64,000 bases of DNA, taken from NCBI GenBank assembly GCA_019637615.1, contig JAHBVJ010000027.1, positions 61,814-125,813 of the forward strand, in the 5' to 3' direction. The translations under genes and the position numbers were made by a program. The notes under the pieces were generated by a model that was given only the letters and a program-made list of their open reading frames with translations, did no database searches and was not told the DNA's origin. Shown here in pieces: positions 24,608-33,991 of the stretch. Source of the DNA: Anaerolineae bacterium (GTDB lineage: Bacteria > Chloroflexota > Anaerolineae > Aggregatilineales > UBA2796). Each line of letters opens with the position of its first letter. Within the stretch, counting starts at the first letter, position 1.

Positions 24608-26125
24608 CTATCCATCCAGTCCCAATTCGCGCAGATATGCTGCCATTCGTGTCTTCACATCGACGAGCTGACTCTCCAACTGATTGATCTCCGCCTGCAC
24701 GGCACGTACATCGATCTTGTCCTCGGCCTCGAAGGTATCCACGTAGCGCGGAATGTTCAGGTTGTAGTCGTTCTCGATCAGCTCGGCGCGGGTGGCGAGG
24801 TAGGCGTATTTGTCCGCATGCTGACGCTGACGGTAAGCGGTCACAACGCGCTCGATGTCTTGCGGTCGCAGCCGATTCTGGTTGGTGCCTGCTTCAAAGT
24901 CGCGGCTGGCATCGATGAACAGCACATTGTCATCGGGACGCTGGCGCTTGAAGATCAGGATCGCGGCGGGGATGCCTGTGCCAAAGAACAAGTTCGCTGG
25001 CAGCCCGATCACGGCATCGAGCAGGTTTTCGTCGATCAACTTCTGCCGGATCGCACCTTCCGCGCTGCCACGAAACAGCACACCATGCGGCACGATCACG
25101 CCGACACGTCCATTTTGCGTGGGATCAGCGTAGATGGTTTCGATCATGTGCGAGATGAAGGCGTAATCGGCTTTGCTCTTGGGCGGCGTACCACGATGAA
25201 AGCGATTGTACTGATCTTTGATCGCATTCTCCGCGCCCCATTTGTCCAACGAAAAGGGTGGATTCGCCACGACGACGTTGAAGCGTCGGAGCTTCCCACC
25301 TTCTAGTAATTGCGGATTGCGCAGCGTGTCGCCCCATTGGATCGTTGGCTGATTCATGCCGTGCAGGAACATATTCATCATGCACAGCGCCCACGTCCCG
25401 CCATTGGCTTCCTGTCCCCACAGCGAATAATTCTCGCTGCCCACCTGCTGCGCACATTTGATCAGCAGTGAACCCGATCCGCATGCGGGATCGCAGATCC
25501 GATCACCGGGCTGCGGATCGATCAGCGTGGCGAGGAGCTGCGAGACTTCGGCTGGTGTGTAGAATTCGCCTGCCTTCTTGCCCGCACCCGATGCAAAGCG
25601 TGCGATCAGGTATTCGTACGCGTTGCCGATCACATCGATGCCACCGATGCGCGAGGGTCGCAGGTTCAGGCGCGGATCGTTGAAGTCCGCCAGCAGATTC
25701 TGGAGCCGTTGGTTACGTTCGGCGGTTCTGCCGAGGTTCGCCTCGCTGTTGAAACTGATGTTGCGGAACACATCTTGCAGCTTGGCTTTGTTGGCTTCTT
25801 CGATGGCGTCCAGCGCTTTATCGATGACCTCACCGAGGTTGTCGGCTCCGCGCTGATTGTAGAGCGAGTAGAAGTCGGTGCCGGGTGGCAGCACGAAGCG
25901 CTCGTTGCGCAACCGTCGCTGTACGCGCTCCTCGTCACCGTTGAAGTCGCGCGTGAACTGCTCATAGTGATCCTGCCACACGTCGGAGATGTACTTCACG
26001 AACAGCATGACGAGAATGTAGTTTTTGTACTCGGACGGATCAATAGTGCCGCGAAAGGTATCACAGGCTTTCCAGAGGATCGCGTTAATTTCGTCTTGGT
26101 TGACGGTATCAAACAGTGGAAGCAT
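24608..26125 (-). CDS. hsdM: Type I restriction-modification methyltransferase HsdM
   Basis: N6-adenine methyltransferase that protects the host target sites and, with HsdS, forms the core of the complex. 505 residues: N-terminal HsdM domain, SAM motif I DPACGSGSLL (about 213) and catalytic motif IV NPPFSLDKW (about 287). The tail ends in a coiled helix EINQLESQLVDVKTRMAAYL, partly duplicated at 23653-23760. First gene of the minus-strand operon hsdM, TIR, mini-ORF, hsdS, hsdR, ygjP-like. A TAGGGC ribosome site precedes ATG 26125. Confidence 0.95.
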   Translation of the reverse strand: MLPLFDTVNQDEINAILWKACDTFRGTIDPSEYKNYILVMLFVKYISDVWQDHYEQFTRDFNGDEERVQRRLRNERFVLPPGTDFYSLYNQRGADNLGEVIDKALDAIEEANKAKLQDVFRNISFNSEANLGRTAERNQRLQNLLADFNDPRLNLRPSRIGGIDVIGNAYEYLIARFASGAGKKAGEFYTPAEVSQLLATLIDPQPGDRICDPACGSGSLLIKCAQQVGSENYSLWGQEANGGTWALCMMNMFLHGMNQPTIQWGDTLRNPQLLEGGKLRRFNVVVANPPFSLDKWGAENAIKDQYNRFHRGTPPKSKADYAFISHMIETIYADPTQNGRVGVIVPHGVLFRGSAEGAIRQKLIDENLLDAVIGLPANLFFGTGIPAAILIFKRQRPDDNVLFIDASRDFEAGTNQNRLRPQDIERVVTAYRQRQHADKYAYLATRAELIENDYNLNIPRYVDTFEAEDKIDVRAVQAEINQLESQLVDVKTRMAAYLRELGLDG

Positions 26126-26460
26126 AAAGCCCTAGCTTGGATCTTTTGGTTGGTCAAAAGAGTGTTCATTATAACAAGCGTTGGCAAGGATATGGCGTGT
26201 GAAGGCAGTTATTTGCAGACGCAGATGCCGCTCGACGCACATGGCTAGCAAATGGTGGCTGTCCTTACTTTGGTCGATTTCTGGTCGAATGTACATCGCC
26301 TAATGCACACGATAAGCCTAGCGAGCCACGGACACGCAAAGAATATTCATCCCATTTCTGTCCGATTTTCTACCCATTCATTTTCGAGCCAATGGCGTAG
26401 TTGCCGCACAATCATCACATCGTAACGGCATAGCGCAGCTTTATTGCTGGCAAGGATGGG
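26126..26460. promoter_or_regulatory. Divergent control region between hsdM and the transfer operon
   Basis: About 335 bases without a credible gene. On the plus strand TTGGTCG/ATTTCTGGTCG (26270-26287) and ATTTCTGTCCG followed by ATTTTCTACCC (26354-26375) match the 11-bp motif found at other control regions of the element. Promoters for both flanking operons must lie here, but no strong -35/-10 pair was identified. Confidence 0.5.
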
Positions 26461-26703
26461 ATGATGGATCTCAAGAATGAAATCACCACGTTTTTCAATG
26501 ATGTTAAAGATATCGCCAAGATCGTCGCGCCAGTGATGGCCTTCGTCGGCATCATTGGTGCAGGGGTTATCTACACAGGGGCAGCGCTGCCTATCATCGG
26601 CAATTGGAAGCGCAACAACCCCGATCTGATGAACACGATCTTCGTCGGGATGATCGTGCTCATCGCGGCAGGGACTATCTCTGGTCTCATCGCTTACACC
26701 TAA
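26461..26703 (+). CDS. Small two-TM protein, first gene of the transfer operon
   Basis: 80 residues, with a charged N-terminus (MMDLKNEITTFFNDVKDIAK) and two transmembrane segments (VAPVMAFVGIIGAGVIYTGAALPI and IFVGMIVLIAAGTISGLIAYT) joined by a short polar loop. Size and topology resemble VirB2/TrbC pilin-like or TraC-associated small proteins of type IV secretion systems, but no signature confirms it. It is followed by a two-TM protein and VirB4, the order expected for VirB2-VirB3-VirB4. ATG 26461 or 26464 may be used. Confidence 0.6.
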   Translation: MMDLKNEITTFFNDVKDIAKIVAPVMAFVGIIGAGVIYTGAALPIIGNWKRNNPDLMNTIFVGMIVLIAAGTISGLIAYT

Positions 26704-26798
26704 TCAACTTCCAGTGATTCAAACGTTTGGCAACGGACTACAAAGGCAGAGTTACAACGCAGGATAGCTCTGCCTTTGCTAGTCGGAAGGAGATGGAG

Positions 26799-27290
26799 AT
26801 GAATGGCTATGCGACGTTCAAGAGTCATGTGCTGCGCCGCGATGAAAAAGGGCTGTTAGGCATTCCGTTCAAACGCTGGTTGGGGGCGGGTCTCGGTGGG
26901 GCGGTCGTGATGACCCTCCTCAAGATTTTTCTCCCAGATCAATCCCTTTTTGTGGGTTTGGTTGCGTTTATCCTGACGCTGTATTTCACCTCACCGCACG
27001 GTGGTATCGCCCGTTGGCAGCGTCTGCTGCTGAAATGGCAGTGGTCGTTCCGTATGGCGGCAGCAGTAGCGCCTGACAGTTTACTGGGACAAATCGGCAC
27101 TAGTTTGCAGCTTTCCGTAGCCCCGCTCGATATCGATGGCACGCGCTTTTTCCGCCCTATTCACGAGGAGCCATCTCGCACCCAGCTCACGGATTGGGTG
27201 TCGTTCTTACGTCCACTGGATGTAGCCACAGGAGATGGGCTGGTCTTCAGCAAACAGCCAGCGCTGCGCTTGCAACGTGGAGGAGGTTAA
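26799..27290 (+). CDS. Transfer-operon membrane protein (VirB3/PrgI-like position)
   Basis: About 163 residues. Two adjacent hydrophobic stretches (WLGAGLGGAVVMTLLKIFL and SLFVGLVAFILTLYFTS) near the N-terminus, then a soluble C-terminal half. VirB3/PrgI proteins have this topology and directly precede VirB4, as here with a 3-base gap. Homology itself is not visible, so the call rests on position and topology. ATG 26799 is chosen because GGAAGGAG precedes it at good spacing; the frame is open further upstream. Confidence 0.6.
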   Translation: MNGYATFKSHVLRRDEKGLLGIPFKRWLGAGLGGAVVMTLLKIFLPDQSLFVGLVAFILTLYFTSPHGGIARWQRLLLKWQWSFRMAAAVAPDSLLGQIGTSLQLSVAPLDIDGTRFFRPIHEEPSRTQLTDWVSFLRPLDVATGDGLVFSKQPALRLQRGGG

Positions 27291-27293
27291 CTC

Positions 27294-29456
27294 ATGTTTG
27301 TTCAGACATCTGTGCGTGAACGGGCCAGTCGGCAAGCGCCCTTGCATACCCTACTCATGGAACCATTCGACATCGGCATGTATGGGACGAATGAAGGCGT
27401 TAGCCTGTTACAAGCTAGATTCGCGGGGTGGTTGAGCGGTCTCGCGGAACCGTTTCGCTTCTGCTGCTGGCTGATGCCCGCTACCCTCAACGACAAGATC
27501 GGCTTACTCAGCAAACTGGCGCGTGATGTGGAACAGGCAGATCCCCAACGGGCGATGCTCGCCATGGAATATCGGCGCTACTTTGAGGAGTTGCAAGAAG
27601 AGGCACACTACCAACGTGCGTTATGTGGCGTTGGGCTATGGTCAGAAACTTCAGGGCGGTCACTTGCTCGCAGTCTGGAAGGTTCCTTTGGTACGGCAAC
27701 CATGGAAGCGCCATGGCCTGCCCTGTTTGAGGGGAATTATCGCGTCAAAGATTGGTATCTGGAGCCAGTAGATCGTCCGAGTGGTCGCCTGTACTGGACT
27801 GTGCTGTCCAGTTACGAATTTTTGCCCAGTGACTGGAACTTCTTCAAGCCCACGAAGGCGCTGTTGTCGGTGAATTTCCCATTGGCCTTTTGTGTCGATG
27901 TCCCGTATACCTACGACCGACTCGAAGGGATCGAGGCTATTGAAGCCAACATCACGGCGTACACGAGCCATCTGGCAACCTTGGGCGCGATGGAAGACAG
28001 TCGCGCTGTACAACGGGTGGCAGATTGTCGTCGGACGTTGCAAGAACTCAATGCTGGAGACCTGCTGCATAAATGCCAGATCTTCCTCGCTATTGCTGCG
28101 CCTGATCTAGCTACCCTCAAAGAGCAGGCGAACACCGCACAGAGTTTGACCCGTACCCATTATCTCCTGCGCCAAGAGTCAGGCGAATTACTGCGGCGGG
28201 CCATCGAGATCTTCGCCGGGCAGCATACGCTCGACATCAAACTGCCGGACACGAGCTGGCGGATGACGAGTCGGGAAGTAGCCCTCATGTTGGCTCCGCT
28301 GGGCTTTCCGAAACTATCCAGCACGGATGGTGTGCTGCGTGGCACCTCCGTAGAAGGCCACTATCCCGTCTTCCACAACTCGTGGAAAGATCGCCGTGCT
28401 ACCCATGAGATCTGGGTGGGCATGACCGGATTCGGAAAAACTTTTGCGCTCAACTGCTATTTGCTGCGTGAATGGGCGGAGCACGGCATTCCGTTTGATC
28501 TCCTCGAACCAATGGGTCACTCTCGCCATATTGCTGCCGCGATAGGCGTGCCGCTGCATTCCCTCAGCGCTCGTGGCACGACACTCAATCCGCAAGATGT
28601 GATGTTTACCAGTCTCATCGAGCAACTCAGTCACACCATCAAACTGTATGAAACGGTGCTAGGGCGTCCCTTGTCGGGTGGGCAGCGTGAGAATATGGAA
28701 AACGGGTTGCTGTCCGAAGCGCTGGAAACGCTGTACCGCAGTTTCCATCGTTGGGAAGAGATCTCGTCCACGCAGGTGCCTATTTGCCAAGATGTCGTCG
28801 ATACGCTACGTGGATTAGGTGGTGACAACAGTTTGCGGCGCGATCTCGGCTTACGATTGGCCGAAGAATTGGGCGGCCTCTGTTGTGGTGCAGGACGTTG
28901 GGCTAGCTTTCTGAATGGCGTGACGACGCTAAATCTCGCGCGGGCGGGTCGTCAGCATATCGGGCCACGCGCGTTTACCTTTGTAGAGATGAAGGAAGAT
29001 CCAGTCTTATTGGCGCTGGCTTATACTCAAGTATTGGCAGCTATCCGGCGAGATTCCCTGATAGACGATCTCCCGCGCATCATTGCGGTAGACGAAGTAT
29101 ATCGGCTGCTCAAATTCCCTGCCCTCATCGACTTCCTTGTAGAGGCAGCCAAGACCTTTCGCACCCGACGCAAGAAGCTTATCTGTATCGACCAGAACCT
29201 GATGTTTTTCATGGCGGATAAGGCACGCTATATCTTCGAGAACGCACCGATTCGCGTCATCTTCAACCAAGGGCCGGGCATCCGCGCGTTTCATGACGAT
29301 CCCGCTTTCAGCCACTATACCCCGCATCATCTGGAAACCATCGCCCAACTGAAGCCTTTCCACTACTTGTTCGAGATCCAAGGACAGGAGAAAGGCATCT
29401 GGTTTGTCTACAACACGCCCAGCGCCGGGGAACTACGCCGTTTCGGGAATACCTAA
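27294..29456 (+). CDS. virB4: VirB4/TraC-type conjugative transfer ATPase
   Basis: Hexameric ATPase that powers the type IV secretion channel at the inner face of the membrane. 720 residues. Walker A GMTGFGKTFALN (about 376-387), Walker B region IAVDEVYRLLKFPALIDF with the VirB4-typical following segment EAAKTFRTRRKKLICIDQNL, and the EIQGQEKGIW tail. The N-terminal half contains the VirB4 N domain. It is the most reliable marker of conjugation in this operon. Starts 3 bases after the preceding gene. Confidence 0.9.
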   Translation: MFVQTSVRERASRQAPLHTLLMEPFDIGMYGTNEGVSLLQARFAGWLSGLAEPFRFCCWLMPATLNDKIGLLSKLARDVEQADPQRAMLAMEYRRYFEELQEEAHYQRALCGVGLWSETSGRSLARSLEGSFGTATMEAPWPALFEGNYRVKDWYLEPVDRPSGRLYWTVLSSYEFLPSDWNFFKPTKALLSVNFPLAFCVDVPYTYDRLEGIEAIEANITAYTSHLATLGAMEDSRAVQRVADCRRTLQELNAGDLLHKCQIFLAIAAPDLATLKEQANTAQSLTRTHYLLRQESGELLRRAIEIFAGQHTLDIKLPDTSWRMTSREVALMLAPLGFPKLSSTDGVLRGTSVEGHYPVFHNSWKDRRATHEIWVGMTGFGKTFALNCYLLREWAEHGIPFDLLEPMGHSRHIAAAIGVPLHSLSARGTTLNPQDVMFTSLIEQLSHTIKLYETVLGRPLSGGQRENMENGLLSEALETLYRSFHRWEEISSTQVPICQDVVDTLRGLGGDNSLRRDLGLRLAEELGGLCCGAGRWASFLNGVTTLNLARAGRQHIGPRAFTFVEMKEDPVLLALAYTQVLAAIRRDSLIDDLPRIIAVDEVYRLLKFPALIDFLVEAAKTFRTRRKKLICIDQNLMFFMADKARYIFENAPIRVIFNQGPGIRAFHDDPAFSHYTPHHLETIAQLKPFHYLFEIQGQEKGIWFVYNTPSAGELRRFGNT

Positions 29457-29465
29457 GAGGCGATC

Positions 29466-29663
29466 ATGAATAAGAAAATTACGACACCTACCCAAAGTAC
29501 ACAGTTTCGTGCGCAAGAAGAGGCGGCCTTCCATGCTTGGCGTGAGTGGCCCCTATTTCTCGTTCTTCGTCGCCAAGAACTCTTGACGCATCGTGGCGCA
29601 ACAGTGAGCAGTGCGCCGAAAGCGCAGGTTACATCACCTTCGAGGAAAGTCCATCATGACTAA
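29466..29663 (+). CDS. Small unknown protein between virB4 and topoisomerase
   Basis: 65 residues, basic and hydrophilic, with an aromatic core (EAAFHAWREWPLFLVLRRQELL). It starts 9 bases after virB4 and its stop overlaps the topoisomerase start by 8 bases, which argues that it is translated as part of the operon. A GAGGCG ribosome site precedes the ATG. No domain is recognised. Confidence 0.55.
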   Translation: MNKKITTPTQSTQFRAQEEAAFHAWREWPLFLVLRRQELLTHRGATVSSAPKAQVTSPSRKVHHD

Positions 29664-31554
29664 GTTGTTGTTGGTGGAATCACCTACGAAGGCGAAACGC
29701 ATCGCGAGCTTCCTCGTTGCGCCAGCGTGGAAGGTGATAGCCACGCGAGGGCATCTCCGGGATCTACCGCCTGACTCGCTAGGCATCGACATCGACCACG
29801 GGTTCGCGATGTCGTACGTTACACTGCCCGCGCAGAAGGCTCTCATCGGCAAATTGCGGACGGCAGTCAGCGCAGCGGAATCCATCTATCTGGCAACCGA
29901 CCCAGATCGCGAAGGAGAAGCAATTGCATGGCATGTTGCAGACCTGCTCAAGACCGAGATAGGCAGCAAACCCGTACATCGCGTCGTATGCACAGCCATC
30001 ACGCCTGTCGCTGTACAGGCAGCCTTAGCGGCCTCGCGTCCCATCGATCTAGCTCTAGTCGAAGCACAACAAGCACGACGCACGGTAGATCGGCTAGTAG
30101 GTTATCTCACCTCACCATTTGCCTGCAAGCTCCTCGACACACGTGTGTCGGCGGGACGGGTACAAAGTGTTTGTCTACGTCTCCTTGTGGAACGTGAGAA
30201 AGCACGCGAAGACTTCGAAGCGCAACACTATTGGACTTTAGGCGCAATGTTTTCGGTCAACGATATTACCGTGGATGCGCAACTGGCGCGTGTTCAAGGG
30301 AAGTCACCAGCACTCACGCGCCGCGACATCGTTGACCGTCTCATGGCTGGTCTTCAGTCAGCTGTATTCTGGGTGGAAGCGGTCTCTCAAGTAGAACGGA
30401 AACGGTCGCCCCTACCTCCTTTTACCACGGCTACAATGCAGCAGGCTGCTAGCAATGCGTTGGGCTACTCAGCCGACCGCACGATGAAAATTGCGCAGAC
30501 GTTATATGAAAATGGCCTGATTACCTACATTCGCACTGCATCTACATTGGTGCCGCCCGATGCCATCACCAATGTCCATGATGTTATCCGTCAGGAGTAC
30601 GGTGCTAATTATGTAGCGAAGTCCAATGTCACAGTAGCAAAGCCAATACATGTATCCTCCGAAGCGCATGAGGCGATACGCCCGACAGATGTCACGGTAC
30701 GGCCTTCCGAAATACGGTCGGCGGAAGGAGCCAAACTTTATGACCTCATCTGGCGGCGATTTGTGGCCGCCCATATGGCAGATGCTACTTACAACGTTAG
30801 TGGTGCAAAGATCTACGCTGGTAAGGCCCCTGCACAGCCGTATCCACTTGAATTTCATGCCAAGGGACGCACATTACGTTTTGACGGCTTCTTGAAGGTT
30901 TATGAAGAGGCACTTGATGAGGGTGAAACACACATTCTTGAAGTGGAATTACCCTTGTTGGAGGCACGCCAGATACTGACACTGAAACAGTGGCAAGCAC
31001 AAGAACACGTTACCTCTGCACCAGATCGCTATACGGAAGCCTCCCTGATTCGGGCGTTGGAACAGCACGGCATCGGACGACCATCTACTTACGCGGTCAT
31101 GCTCACGACCTTGCGTGAGCGTCAATACTTCAACGTGGCAAAAAAGAGATTAGTGCCTACAGCGCTTGGCATCCAACTCAGTCTGCTATTGAGTAAACAT
31201 TTCCCTCGCTGCTTCGAAAACGGGTATACGGCTTCACTAGAAGCAGCACTCGACCAGATCGCTCATGGTAAATTGAGTCGCCTTCAATTGCTCCAGCTTT
31301 TCTGGAAGCGCGATTTTGCACCGCCACTAAAGTTACTTGCCGCCCAAGTTAGGCCGCCCTTGGCAGACGGTACACCGATGTCATCCCCGCTTGGCAACTG
31401 TCCTCGGTGTGGCGCGCCGCTTATCGAGCGGCGTGGTCGTCACGGCACCTTTGCAGGATGTAGTCAGTATCCACGCTGCCAAGGTACGGGACTTAGTCGT
31501 CCTCCTCACATCACGACTGCGACTTCAGCACTTCAAGGAGTTAGTCCATCATGA
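29656..31554 (+). CDS. Type IA DNA topoisomerase on the element
   Basis: Relaxes negatively supercoiled or decatenates DNA through a transient 5-prime phosphotyrosine. About 632 residues. Toprim domain with LVESPTKAKRIASFL and TDPDREGEAIAWH; catalytic Tyr291 in GLITYIRTAST, where the usual TDS is TAS; EAHEAIRPTD; RPSTYAVMLTTL; one C-terminal Cys4 zinc finger starting CPRCGAPL. Shorter than cellular TopA, as usual for plasmid and ICE copies. ATG 29656 is preceded by GAGGAAAG. It sits within the transfer operon, so it probably handles topology of transferred DNA. Confidence 0.93.
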   Translation: MTKLLLVESPTKAKRIASFLVAPAWKVIATRGHLRDLPPDSLGIDIDHGFAMSYVTLPAQKALIGKLRTAVSAAESIYLATDPDREGEAIAWHVADLLKTEIGSKPVHRVVCTAITPVAVQAALAASRPIDLALVEAQQARRTVDRLVGYLTSPFACKLLDTRVSAGRVQSVCLRLLVEREKAREDFEAQHYWTLGAMFSVNDITVDAQLARVQGKSPALTRRDIVDRLMAGLQSAVFWVEAVSQVERKRSPLPPFTTATMQQAASNALGYSADRTMKIAQTLYENGLITYIRTASTLVPPDAITNVHDVIRQEYGANYVAKSNVTVAKPIHVSSEAHEAIRPTDVTVRPSEIRSAEGAKLYDLIWRRFVAAHMADATYNVSGAKIYAGKAPAQPYPLEFHAKGRTLRFDGFLKVYEEALDEGETHILEVELPLLEARQILTLKQWQAQEHVTSAPDRYTEASLIRALEQHGIGRPSTYAVMLTTLRERQYFNVAKKRLVPTALGIQLSLLLSKHFPRCFENGYTASLEAALDQIAHGKLSRLQLLQLFWKRDFAPPLKLLAAQVRPPLADGTPMSSPLGNCPRCGAPLIERRGRHGTFAGCSQYPRCQGTGLSRPPHITTATSALQGVSPS

Positions 31555-32330
31555 CTGATTATCTCCCACTGTCACCAGATTCAGACAACCTGCCAGATTG
31601 GCTCAATGCTCTCTCGCTGGAAGCGGGCACTGTAGAAACAGAGTTCCAAGCAGAAGTGCCTTTTGCTATCGACGCTGACGCCGAGTCGGCTATTACCCTA
31701 GAGTCGTTGGGCATCACGGAGAAAGATCTTGAGGAAGTGGTGGAACTTCGAGAGCCAATGGAAACATGGGATTGGAGGCGCGACATCTTACCGATGCTAG
31801 CAGATGAGACTGCTATAGAGGCTGAACTTGCTGAAGTATGGCGAGTCACAGAGATGGATTATCAACCAGAACTAGATCCAGCCATGCAAGCACAAAATGG
31901 CCGTGCGTTGCTGGCAATGCACGCAGCGGGTATCGAAATTCCCAATGCAGAGCAGTTTGACCTGCGCACGTCTGCCTTTCACAGCACGCTCGAAGATCCC
32001 GACACCCACACCACGAGCGATGTCTGGTTTATCCCCAGTGTGTTCAACGCTGATAGAGAAGCTGCCGTTGCAGATGGATGGCAAAGTGTCTTGTTGACCT
32101 TAGAAGAGAAAGATGCTAGCCGACCCATGGAACCCATCATGATTGTACCGTTCGGCGGTGTCGGGGATTTAGCGCAGGCGGAAGTGAATGCCCAGCAAAT
32201 TGGTGCAGCGCTCACTGAACGCGGTATCGATAGGGCGTTTGATGTGATGCAGGAAATCGATGCCCAGCAGCTCGGTTTAGGCATAAATATCGAAAATACT
32301 ACACCATCCCATGATCTGGATATCGGATGA
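31551..32330 (+). CDS. Acidic protein of unknown function in the transfer operon
   Basis: 259 residues, strongly acidic, without a signal peptide or membrane segment, hence cytoplasmic. Starts in ATGA overlap with the topoisomerase stop and ends in ATGA overlap with the next gene. The N-terminal third is rich in Glu/Asp (EKDLEEVVELREPMETWDW); the middle (about 105-190) looks globular; a late segment IMIVPFGGVGDLAQAEVNAQ may be a strand-loop-helix. No family is recognised. Tight coupling suggests a role in conjugation or DNA mimicry, the latter only from its charge. Confidence 0.65.
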   Translation: MTDYLPLSPDSDNLPDWLNALSLEAGTVETEFQAEVPFAIDADAESAITLESLGITEKDLEEVVELREPMETWDWRRDILPMLADETAIEAELAEVWRVTEMDYQPELDPAMQAQNGRALLAMHAAGIEIPNAEQFDLRTSAFHSTLEDPDTHTTSDVWFIPSVFNADREAAVADGWQSVLLTLEEKDASRPMEPIMIVPFGGVGDLAQAEVNAQQIGAALTERGIDRAFDVMQEIDAQQLGLGINIENTTPSHDLDIG

Positions 32331-33583
32331 GAGTCAACGCCATGAAACCGTTTGTGTTACTCATCACGATCATTCTGATTCTGGCTGCTCTGCTAGGTGG
32401 TCTTGCCATCGTCAGCTTAGGGGCGCGATCCACTTCACCAAGTGAGACCAGTAGCGCACTCGTGACGACTTCAACAAATAGTCCGTCACCTTCCGTCACA
32501 TCATGGCCTACGCTGACATTAACGCGCACTACAACACCGATTGCAACGGCAACAGTGACTTCTTCGGTTACACCAACGAACACCTTGAGTACACGCGTCC
32601 TTGTTGTTACGGCTATCAATGCCGACGTCACCCTCATACCACCTAGCTATACACAGCCTGTGGTGACAACTACCGTTACACAAACGCAAGTTCTTCGTGC
32701 GCCAGCAATGCCAGTGGCACCGCTTCCGCCTGATGGCGAAAATGCAGATCTCATAGGTTGGTATCAGCGCGATACTACCGAACCGAGTGTGCAGCAGATC
32801 GGGGCTTGGCAGACGTATACCCAAACGTCGCGTGCCATTCAACGGCAATATGTCTACAGTGACGCGGATGGTGCTCGCCTCGTCTATAAGTTCATAGGTG
32901 CTGGTCTCCGCATTCACTATGCCGCTTTCTACAACTACGGTGAATTTGAAGTCGTCATCGATGGTCAACCACGCGATAGCATCGACAGTTATTCGCCAAA
33001 GGCATTGAATCCACAGGGGGAATTTCTCACCACCGACATTTACACGCTGGGCACGGGATCTCACACCCTCGAAATCGTAAGGACAGGACGCAAAGCGGTG
33101 GATAGTGGCGGCAGTTTCGTGGCAATCGATGCCATCGACATCTATAAGAGTGGGCCACAACCGACCATCGCACCAACGCAACTTCCTCCTACCCTAGTAC
33201 CCACTAGCAGTCCGCAAGCAGCGCAGCGTATCCAGATTGTGGCGGCACCACCGACTGTTCGTCCCACGCCGACGCAAGGCGTACCTGTCATCACAGCTGT
33301 AGACTTCAGCGTGGCCTATGACGTGAACAACAACAAAATCTTCGACCAACTAGAAGGGGTGCAAGGCTTGTCAGTACGGTTGGTACGAGCGGATACCAAT
33401 CTAGTTATTGCCGCTGGTTACACCAATGCTGAAGGGTTTGTGCATTTGGAGGGAACAGGCAACGTCCCACTACGACTAGTCGTGCCTTATCTTGGCAAGT
33501 ATTGGGATATCCAAAATCCTAGCAGCACGGTGAAGGTGCAATTTATCGTACCCGCCGTCAATATGCCCGGCTTAATTCCTTGA
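32327..33583 (+). CDS. Membrane-anchored Pro/Thr-rich surface protein
   Basis: 418 residues. An N-terminal membrane anchor (KPFVLLITIILILAALLGGLAIV), a Ser/Thr/Pro-rich stalk (about 40-130), a beta-sandwich-like module (about 140-285, with YKFIGAGLRIHYAAFYNYGEF and TLGTGSHTLEIVRTGRK), a second Pro/Thr linker and a C-terminal SdrD/Cna-B-like domain (DVNNNKIFDQLEGVQGLSV, about 320-410). Such stalk-plus-module proteins are common at Chloroflexota cell surfaces. Located between a cytoplasmic acidic protein and the VirB6-like gene, it probably builds the outer part of the transfer apparatus; a mating-contact role is inferred. Confidence 0.7.
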   Translation: MRVNAMKPFVLLITIILILAALLGGLAIVSLGARSTSPSETSSALVTTSTNSPSPSVTSWPTLTLTRTTTPIATATVTSSVTPTNTLSTRVLVVTAINADVTLIPPSYTQPVVTTTVTQTQVLRAPAMPVAPLPPDGENADLIGWYQRDTTEPSVQQIGAWQTYTQTSRAIQRQYVYSDADGARLVYKFIGAGLRIHYAAFYNYGEFEVVIDGQPRDSIDSYSPKALNPQGEFLTTDIYTLGTGSHTLEIVRTGRKAVDSGGSFVAIDAIDIYKSGPQPTIAPTQLPPTLVPTSSPQAAQRIQIVAAPPTVRPTPTQGVPVITAVDFSVAYDVNNNKIFDQLEGVQGLSVRLVRADTNLVIAAGYTNAEGFVHLEGTGNVPLRLVVPYLGKYWDIQNPSSTVKVQFIVPAVNMPGLIP

Positions 33584-33594
33584 GGTCTAGAACA

Positions 33595-33987
33595 ATGCAA
33601 AAATCTCGCTGGTTTCGCTCTTGCCTCGTGCTCATCAGCTTTTGTTTAGTCGTCATGTTCGTTTTCGCGCTCATGATAAACGAGAATACCCCTGCGTCAG
33701 TCTTTCCACAGCGCGAAGCCGTTAGATCTGAAGTCGTAGCCACCGCATCGCCAACCCACGCGGTCAACCCGCTTTCATCACCAACTGTCTTCAATCCCAC
33801 TATAGTACTGACCACGCCAGAATTCGTGGGTGGCGCGGGAGTCGCCTTGACCTCGGAAGCGATTATACAAAGTACGAAAGTGGAAACCTATCGCGATGGC
33901 ATCCGTGCAACATGGACGACGGCAGCACAAACGATGCAACCGCTGCTCATCCAAATGACGTTGACCGCCACGCTGTGGCAGAAGTAG
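33595..33987 (+). CDS. Small membrane-anchored protein of the transfer operon
   Basis: About 130 residues. A basic N-terminus (MQKSRWFRS) is followed by one transmembrane segment (CLVLISFCLVVMFVFALMI) and an extracytoplasmic Thr/Pro-rich region with a short helix. No domain is recognised. ATG 33595 follows the preceding stop by 11 bases; an in-frame TTG lies upstream. The next gene starts 4 bases after its stop. Confidence 0.6.
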   Translation: MQKSRWFRSCLVLISFCLVVMFVFALMINENTPASVFPQREAVRSEVVATASPTHAVNPLSSPTVFNPTIVLTTPEFVGGAGVALTSEAIIQSTKVETYRDGIRATWTTAAQTMQPLLIQMTLTATLWQK

Positions 33988-33991
33988 GTGC

